From contig WLNG01000050.1 in NCBI GenBank assembly GCA_009699915.1, forward strand, positions 1 through 8,534: 8,534 nt of DNA, read 5' to 3'. The stretch is from Actinomycetota bacterium. GTDB taxonomy: Bacteria > Actinomycetota > Thermoleophilia > Solirubrobacterales > Solirubrobacteraceae. Within the stretch, counting starts at the first letter, position 1; every line of letters starts with the position of its first letter. Below are positions 4,691 through 8,534 of the stretch, in pieces. Position numbers and translations under genes: made by a program. The notes beneath the pieces were generated by a model that was not told the origin of the DNA, searched no databases, and was given only the letters and a program-made list of their open reading frames with translations.

Positions 4691-5836
4691 TCACGCGCGC
4701 ACCGGGGAGCCGATGAGGGCGAAGCCGATCGTGGTGGCAAGCCCGAGCAACAGGTCCCGCTCGGCATCGCCGAGTGGGACCTCTCGGCGGAAGACCAGCA
4801 GCAGCAGTCCGAGCGTCCTGCCGGCAGCGACAATCGGGACGATCACCGCAGCACCCTCACCCGGGACGCCGAAGGCATGACAAGCCGGGAGGTCAAGCCA
4901 GTCCACGGCGCTGTCGCGCAGCGCCCCCGCGACTTCGGGGAAGGCAGCGGGATCGACGGCCGACGGCTCGAGCATCCCCTTCAACGACGGGCTCGCGACG
5001 AGGGTGCCGTCGACGACCGGCAGCAGCGCGGCGTCGAGCGCGCCGATCCTCGCGGCGAGCCGCCGGAGCGCCTCGCTGGCAGCGTCGACGCCGCCGTTCT
5101 CGCGTAGCGCGCCAGCTGCATCGTCGACGGCGACCGTCCAGGCGTTGACTCGGTCGAGCGAACCGCGCAGGCGGCTCATCTGCCGCTCGATCGCGTCGCC
5201 ATCCGGAAGTTCGCCATCGAACGCCCGGGTGGGGATCGCAACCAGCGCAGCGAGCGGCGCAGTCCCCGGCTCCTGCGGCAGACACCAGCCGACCGACGCC
5301 GTGGCGACCGGGAAATGCTCGGTCCAGGACGGGTGCTCGATCCAGGCGGGGCCGTCGCCGCCCGCGAAGAGCGCCTCGAGCGCCGCATGCCCAGCGCCGC
5401 CGGCGAATGCCGGTGCGCTGCGCAGCAGATCATCGCCGGCTGACGGGCCGTCAGGCACGGCGCGCAGACACCCGTTCACCCAGACGACCTCGAGCGGCTG
5501 AGGGCCGCTGACGACAAGCGCCGCAAACGGGGCGTGGTCGAGCGCTGCGACCAGATCCGGGACCGACCGGCCAGCAGGCTGCCGCCCGTCCCCGTGCTCG
5601 GCTCCATCGATCGCCTCGAGCAACGGGACACCCTGCTCGATCGCCCTGCGCACCGCCAGCACGCGGCGAACGTCGCCGACGTCGTAACGGCGGGCTGCAC
5701 CGGGACTGCGTACCGGCTCGGGGAATCCGTGGCGACGCTCCCAGGTGCGCAAACGTTCCCGGCCAACACCGGTCAACGCGGCGAACTCTCCTGCGCAGAT
5801 GGTCACCGGGGCCGGCGTCTTCGCGGTCATCGTCAT
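4691..5836 (-). CDS. MerR-family regulator with C-terminal sensor region (GAF-like, possibly PAS plus GAF)
   Basis: This 381-residue protein has a MerR-type winged-helix N-terminus (about 12-78): an ERLRTWERRHGFPEP recognition region, then SPGAARRYDVGDVRRV. The ERLRTWERR form resembles the CarH/LitR-like MerR branch. Residues ~95-200 look like a small ligand-binding or PAS-like fold (PFAALVVSGPQPLEVVWVN at 103-121 has the look of a PAS start). Residues ~250-375 look like GAF: a helix of the DAASEALRRLAARIG type, a central CHAFGVPGEGAAVIVPIV, then RTLGLLLLVF. It probably binds DNA and senses a small molecule or redox/light cue, but no chromophore or B12-binding motif is evident. The start may be ATG 5836 or ATG 5830. 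A TGTGT-TCGG-ACACA dyad lies 9 bp upstream. Its 3' end meets that of the sigma gene, so it may belong to the stress regulon, but position is the only evidence. Confidence 0.8.
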   Translation of the reverse strand: MTMTAKTPAPVTICAGEFAALTGVGRERLRTWERRHGFPEPVRSPGAARRYDVGDVRRVLAVRRAIEQGVPLLEAIDGAEHGDGRQPAGRSVPDLVAALDHAPFAALVVSGPQPLEVVWVNGCLRAVPDGPSAGDDLLRSAPAFAGGAGHAALEALFAGGDGPAWIEHPSWTEHFPVATASVGWCLPQEPGTAPLAALVAIPTRAFDGELPDGDAIERQMSRLRGSLDRVNAWTVAVDDAAGALRENGGVDAASEALRRLAARIGALDAALLPVVDGTLVASPSLKGMLEPSAVDPAAFPEVAGALRDSAVDWLDLPACHAFGVPGEGAAVIVPIVAAGRTLGLLLLVFRREVPLGDAERDLLLGLATTIGFALIGSPVRA

Positions 5837-5845
5837 GGCCGTGGG

Positions 5846-5859
5846 TGTGTTCGGACACA
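5846..5859. promoter_or_regulatory. Operator-like dyad upstream of the MerR-type gene
   Basis: TGTGT-TCGG-ACACA is a perfect 5-bp inverted repeat around a 4-bp centre, 9 bp before ATG 5836 on the minus strand. MerR-family proteins bind dyads and often regulate themselves, so this is a candidate autoregulatory site. It could also form a small hairpin near the ribosome binding region. Confidence 0.3.
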
Positions 5860-5899
5860 GAGAACGGGAAACCTCGGCGCCGATCGCGCCGGCGCGGCC

Positions 5900-6490
5900 T
5901 CAGCGGCCCGGCTGCAGACCGCGAACCAGCGCGGGCGGGCCGCCGATGCGTGCGAGCGCCGCAGGGACGCCGTCGCCGAGGTCGAGGTCGGTCGCCACGG
6001 GCAGCGGCGCGTCCGGCGTCACGGCCAGCCCGGTCCCCATGCACTTCCGTGCGGCCTCGTGACGCGTCCACGCGCGATGGAACCACTCCGCGCGCCGCTC
6101 CGGCGGCAGCGCCTGCAGCGCGGCGGCCTCCTCCTCGCCCCAGGTGCGCCGGGCAAGCGCGACGACCGGGCGACGCGGACGGACGAGCTCGACGTCCACG
6201 CCGAGCTCGGCATCGGCGCAGACGGCGACGAGCAGGACGCACTCGCTGTGGGAGATGCTGAAGCGCACGAGCGGCGGATCGAAGGCCGGCTTGCCATGCA
6301 TCCCGCGCACGAGGCGGGCATCGCCCTCCGACACGTAACGGCCGAGGATTCCGCGCGCGGCCTCACGCTGGCTGGCGCGCACCTCGCGGCGGGCGCCGGG
6401 GAGAGCATCCATGCGCCAGAGGTCGACGGTCCCGGGCGATGGTGGCGCGCAAGCCCCCCGTGGCGGGGCGATCCAGCGCGGCCGCAGCAT
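5900..6490 (-). CDS. 4'-phosphopantetheinyl transferase, Sfp type
   Basis: The enzyme should transfer the 4'-phosphopantetheine arm of CoA to a conserved Ser of carrier proteins used in fatty acid, polyketide or peptide synthesis. From ATG 6490 (196 residues) the family landmarks are HGKPAF (65-70), FSISHSE (77-83), GVDVE (97-101, Mg-binding D99 and E101) and WTRHEAARK (141-149, third acidic ligand E145 and K149). The frame stays open upstream to 6580, but that would overlap the AlgH gene by 79 bp and adds a Gly/Arg-rich stretch with no family features. ATG 6490, GTG 6499 and TTG 6505 (overlapping the AlgH stop) are the realistic starts, and no strong Shine-Dalgarno sequence chooses between them. 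The segment before HGKP is shorter than in Sfp, so the first half-domain is somewhat reduced. The gene lies directly after the AlgH gene and is probably co-transcribed with it. Confidence 0.85.
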   Translation of the reverse strand: MLRPRWIAPPRGACAPPSPGTVDLWRMDALPGARREVRASQREAARGILGRYVSEGDARLVRGMHGKPAFDPPLVRFSISHSECVLLVAVCADAELGVDVELVRPRRPVVALARRTWGEEEAAALQALPPERRAEWFHRAWTRHEAARKCMGTGLAVTPDAPLPVATDLDLGDGVPAALARIGGPPALVRGLQPGR

Positions 6491-6501
6491 CTCGTCCACG
6501 C

Positions 6502-7050
6502 TCAATTGCTGCTCGGATCGGCGGGCATCGTCGCGACCAGCGCGTACGCCCCGCCCATGCGGCGCAGCACGTGCGCCCACAGGCCTGTCGGGTCCGCGCT
6601 GAAGAGGTCCTCGAGCTCCGGCTGCCCGACGATCCAGGACTCCTCGTCGAGCTCCTCCTCGAGCTGCCCGGGGCCCCAGCCGGCATGGCCGACGAAGATC
6701 CGCGCCCGATCGACGGCATCGGCGAGCGCCGCCGGGTCCTCGTCGCCTGCGGCGATGAATCCCACATCCTCATGGACGAGCAGCGCCGCGCGCTCCGGCT
6801 CGTGGAACCGCGCGAGCACGGTGATGCCCTCCTCGCCGACCGGGCCGCCGACATGCACCGACGCCCCGGCGCCGGTGAGCGCCGCCAGATCGGGGATCGT
6901 CTCGCCGACCATCGCCTCCGTGACCCGATTGAGGATGACGCCCATCGCCCCATCCTGCGTGTGCTCCGCAAGCAGCACGACCGTCTGGCGGAAGTGGGGA
7001 TCGTGGATCGCCGGTGAGGCGATCAGCAGATGGCCGCGGAGCGACTCCAC
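6502..7050 (-). CDS. AlgH/YqgE family protein (DUF179)
   Basis: This 182-residue protein is full length for the family. Visible signatures are RGHLLIASPAI (5-15), FRQTVVLLAEH (20-30), GAMGVILNR (34-42), VHVGGPVG (65-72) and FVGHAGWGPGQLEEEL (119-134). The family is widespread and cytoplasmic, but its biochemical function is unknown. The AlgH name comes from alginate regulation in Pseudomonas and should not be carried over. The start is GTG at 7050, placed because the conserved L-x-G-x-LLIASP begins within the first residues. The gene is divergent from the phosphoesterase with only about 23 bp between the chosen starts, so at least one promoter must lie inside coding DNA. The phosphopantetheinyl transferase gene begins within about 12 bp after its stop. 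Confidence 0.92.
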   Translation of the reverse strand: MESLRGHLLIASPAIHDPHFRQTVVLLAEHTQDGAMGVILNRVTEAMVGETIPDLAALTGAGASVHVGGPVGEEGITVLARFHEPERAALLVHEDVGFIAAGDEDPAALADAVDRARIFVGHAGWGPGQLEEELDEESWIVGQPELEDLFSADPTGLWAHVLRRMGGAYALVATMPADPSSN

Positions 7051-7073
7051 ACCCGTATGGTGACAAGACCGGC

Positions 7074-8129
7074 GTGCGCACCCTCGTCATCTCCGACCTT
7101 CACCTCGGCTCCGTCCTCGGGCGGGACGTCCTGCGGCGCCCTGAGGCACTCGACGCGCTGGCCCAGACCGCAGCCTCGGCCGATCGGCTCGTGCTGCTCG
7201 GTGACACGATCGAATTACTCGAGGGACGCCCCGCTCAAGCGGCACAGATCGCCGCGCCGATCCTGCGTCACCTCGCAGCCGCACTCCCGGCCGGCGCCCC
7301 GGTGATCGTCGTCCCCGGCAACCACGATCACGACCTGATCCGCCCGTGGCTGCGGCGGCGCCTGGAGTCGGGCGCGCGCCTCCAGCCCGCAACGCGGGTG
7401 CCGCTCTCGGCCAGCCCGCTGCTCGGCGAGCTCGCCGGGTGGCTGCGCGCCGAGGGACCGCGGCCGGTGGAGGTCCGCTACCCGGGAGTCTGGCTCGGCG
7501 ATCGTCTCTGGGCGACCCACGGCCATCACCTTGACCGGCTGCTCGGCGCCGCTATCCGCGGACGGCTGCGCCCCGAGGACGGAGTTGCCCGCGCACGGGT
7601 CGAGGACTTCGAGCGGGCCCCCGGAGCCGACGCAGGCGGCGTGCGTGACGTCCTCGCATCGGTTCTGCCCGACGCCGTCGGCGACGGGCTCAGCGAGGCG
7701 CTGGGCACGGCGCGCCGCACGCTCCTCCAGGGGCTGCCGGCGCTCGCGGGAATCCCGGGGATGCGGGAGGCCGCGTCGGTCGCCGCGCTCCTGATGGAGC
7801 AGGGCATCCATCGCCGCGCCGCGATCCCCGCGATGGCGCAGGTCGCCCGGCGGCTGCGCGTTCCGGCCGACACCGTCATCTTCGGCCACATTCATCGGCG
7901 CGGCCCGCTGGCTGGCGACCCGGGCGAGCTCTGGCATCCGGACCCGAGCGGACCGGTGCTCATGAACAGCGGCTCGTGGGTCTACGACTCGATCCTCGTC
8001 GGGCCGGACCGAGGCCAGGATCGCGGATATCGGCCCGGCGGAGCGATCCTGATTGGGGAGGATGGGATCCCGGCGTGCCTTGACCTGCTGGCCAAAATCC
8101 CGGATGACGTCCTGCGCGGACGCATCTGA
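7074..8129 (+). CDS. Calcineurin-like metallophosphoesterase
   Basis: From GTG 7074 this is a 351-residue protein. All the family's metal-binding blocks are present in order: SDLHLG (7-12, D8 and H10), LGDTIE (42-47), PGNHDHD (81-87), ATHGHH (147-152) and FGHIHRRG (270-277). It should hydrolyse a phosphoester with a two-metal centre. The substrate is unknown. The N-terminus resembles LpxH-like UDP-diacylglucosamine hydrolases, but that role is doubtful in an actinobacterium. An insert of about 120 residues lies between the HGHH and GHIH blocks (roughly 153-269), which may be a helical cap. A signal peptide and membrane segments are absent, so it is probably cytoplasmic. The frame extends upstream to GTG 7014, but that overlaps the divergent AlgH gene. 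GTG 7074 gives the typical start MRTLVISDLH. The Shine-Dalgarno sequence is weak. Confidence 0.93.
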   Translation: MRTLVISDLHLGSVLGRDVLRRPEALDALAQTAASADRLVLLGDTIELLEGRPAQAAQIAAPILRHLAAALPAGAPVIVVPGNHDHDLIRPWLRRRLESGARLQPATRVPLSASPLLGELAGWLRAEGPRPVEVRYPGVWLGDRLWATHGHHLDRLLGAAIRGRLRPEDGVARARVEDFERAPGADAGGVRDVLASVLPDAVGDGLSEALGTARRTLLQGLPALAGIPGMREAASVAALLMEQGIHRRAAIPAMAQVARRLRVPADTVIFGHIHRRGPLAGDPGELWHPDPSGPVLMNSGSWVYDSILVGPDRGQDRGYRPGGAILIGEDGIPACLDLLAKIPDDVLRGRI

Positions 8130-8213
8130 GCTCTGAGGCACGGTTCCGTCCGCAAATACCGGGATGCTGCAGCGCGTACGGGTTGACGCGGGCCTTCCGC
8201 TTCACCTCTGATC

Positions 8214-8217
8214 GGAG
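8214..8217 (+). promoter_or_regulatory. Ribosome binding site deciding the start of the small membrane protein
   Basis: GGAG lies 7 nt before ATG 8225, the ideal spacing. It favours this ATG over an in-frame TTG at 8183. Confidence 0.55.
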
Positions 8218-8224
8218 CACTGCC

Positions 8225-8386
8225 ATGCGGCATGACGTGATCTACGCGAGCTACGTCAGTCGGCGCGATCTGCGCCGCCGCCGCCAACGCCGTCTCCTGG
8301 GCATGGTCGGCCCCCGACTGATGTTCGCCGGACTCTGGATCGGCGCCGCCGGGACCACCGTCCTGGCGATCCTGCGGATCACCTGA
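8225..8386 (+). CDS. Small single-helix membrane protein of unknown function
   Basis: This 53-residue protein starts MRHDVIYASYVSRRDL, followed by a strongly basic stretch (RRRRQRR, about residues 17-23) and one hydrophobic helix (about 29-49, rich in Gly/Ala/Leu/Ile), ending ILRIT. By the positive-inside rule the basic N-terminus should be cytoplasmic. ATG 8225 has GGAG 7 nt upstream, so the TTG at 8183 is less likely. I do not recognise the family. A weak SigB-like pattern (GTTCCG at 8143-8148, 12-nt spacer, GGGATG at 8161-8166) lies 58 bp upstream of the start. It is too imperfect to call a promoter. The good Shine-Dalgarno sequence and codon use make it a credible gene. Confidence 0.6.
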   Translation: MRHDVIYASYVSRRDLRRRRQRRLLGMVGPRLMFAGLWIGAAGTTVLAILRIT

Positions 8387-8390
8387 AAGC

Positions 8391-8416
8391 GCCGGCGCCT
8401 GCGGTCAGGCGGCGGT
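8391..8416. terminator. Hairpin between convergent genes
   Basis: The core CGCCTG-CGGT-CAGGCG (8396-8411) forms a 6-bp stem with a 4-nt loop. After one G-G mismatch the stem extends through CCG/CGG (8391-8416). It sits between the stops of the small plus-strand gene (8386) and the minus-strand gene (8405-8407), overlapping the latter. There is no T-tract, so a U-less bidirectional terminator is inferred. Confidence 0.4.
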
Positions 8417-8533
8417 CGCCTGCGTCCGCTCGGTGACCGCCGGCGGCGTCCCGCGGCCGGGGTTTCCGGCCGCACTCCACGACCAGAGCACGACAAGCCA
8501 GGTGAGCGTGGCCGTGCAGACGTGGACCCACAC
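8405..8533 (-). CDS. C-terminal end of a membrane protein, possibly heme A synthase-like (start outside window)
   Basis: The minus frame is open from the window edge (codon 8533-8531) to the TGA at 8407-8405, giving 42 residues. It begins VWVHVCTATLTWLVVLWSWS, which reads as a membrane helix, followed by a polar tail NPGRGTPPAVTERTQATAA. A final helix with an H-x-x-x-A-x-L-x-W pattern and a short polar tail resembles the end of CtaA/COX15-type heme A synthases. With so little visible this is a guess. The stop falls in the convergent hairpin. Confidence 0.5.
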   Translation of the reverse strand: MWVHVCTATLTWLVVLWSWSAAGNPGRGTPPAVTERTQATAA

Positions 8534-8534
8534 G

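Noticed and set aside
3903..4694. A 263-codon minus-strand frame opposite the sigma gene
   Set aside because: It is the antisense shadow of an unmistakable sigma-70 gene and has no domain features or good start.
5534..7063. A 509-codon open frame on the plus strand
   Set aside because: It is opposite three genes with clear family motifs (MerR-type, phosphopantetheinyl transferase, AlgH). Its translation is rich in Arg, Ala and Gly with no recognisable domain, as expected for the antisense of GC-rich codons.
7215..8141. A 308-codon minus-strand frame opposite the phosphoesterase
   Set aside because: All metallophosphoesterase motifs are on the plus strand; this frame shows none.
8183..8212. 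TTGACG with TCTGAT 18 bp downstream as a sigma-70 promoter
   Set aside because: The start site would fall near 8219, after the GGAG ribosome binding site, so it cannot serve the gene at 8225. The -10 is also poor.

Overview
The window is very GC-rich, densely coding chromosomal DNA with mostly G/C third codon positions and several GTG starts. Gene content points to a high-GC actinobacterium: a SigB/SigF-type sigma factor with GHKL and STAS regulators, an actinobacterial-style P1B ATPase, and a possible kinase-like surface tail. The overall style resembles Solirubrobacterales/Thermoleophilia. That placement is an inference from family resemblance, not a measured phylogeny. I see no mobile element, CRISPR array, tRNA or rRNA.

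Layout. (1) Positions 2-556 (+) hold the C-terminal part of a membrane-anchored extracytoplasmic protein that begins outside the window. (2) 580-2457 (+) is a P1B heavy-metal ATPase with a TPCP membrane motif and no N-terminal metal-binding domain. (3) 2475-3686 (-) is a three-gene cluster, in transcription order: a GHKL anti-sigma kinase of RsbW type, a degenerate GHKL paralogue overlapping it by ATGA, and a STAS anti-anti-sigma factor whose reading frame is broken near its N-terminus. (4) About 210 bp of non-coding DNA (3687-3896) holds a U-tailed hairpin on the minus strand, a second hairpin and two small dyads. (5) 3897-4682 (+) is the divergent SigB/SigF/SigG-type sigma factor. (6) 4691-5836 (-) is a MerR-type regulator with a long C-terminal sensor region, convergent with the sigma gene with only 8 bp between them. 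(7) 5900-7050 (-) holds an AlgH/YqgE protein followed by an Sfp-type phosphopantetheinyl transferase. (8) 7074-8129 (+) is a calcineurin-like metallophosphoesterase. (9) 8225-8386 (+) is a 53-residue one-helix membrane protein. (10) 8405-8533 (-) is the C-terminal end of another membrane protein.

The coherent system is the partner-switching module at 2475-4682. In this family the GHKL kinase sequesters the sigma factor and phosphorylates the STAS protein, and unphosphorylated STAS protein releases the sigma factor. Three things stand out here. There is a second GHKL-like protein that has lost its ATP-binding motifs. There is an apparent one-base frameshift in the STAS gene. There is a candidate SigB-type promoter (GTTTGA-N14-GGGAAC) directly in front of the STAS gene, which would place the antagonist under its own sigma factor. 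The adjacent MerR/GAF regulator may feed a signal into the module, but only its position suggests this.
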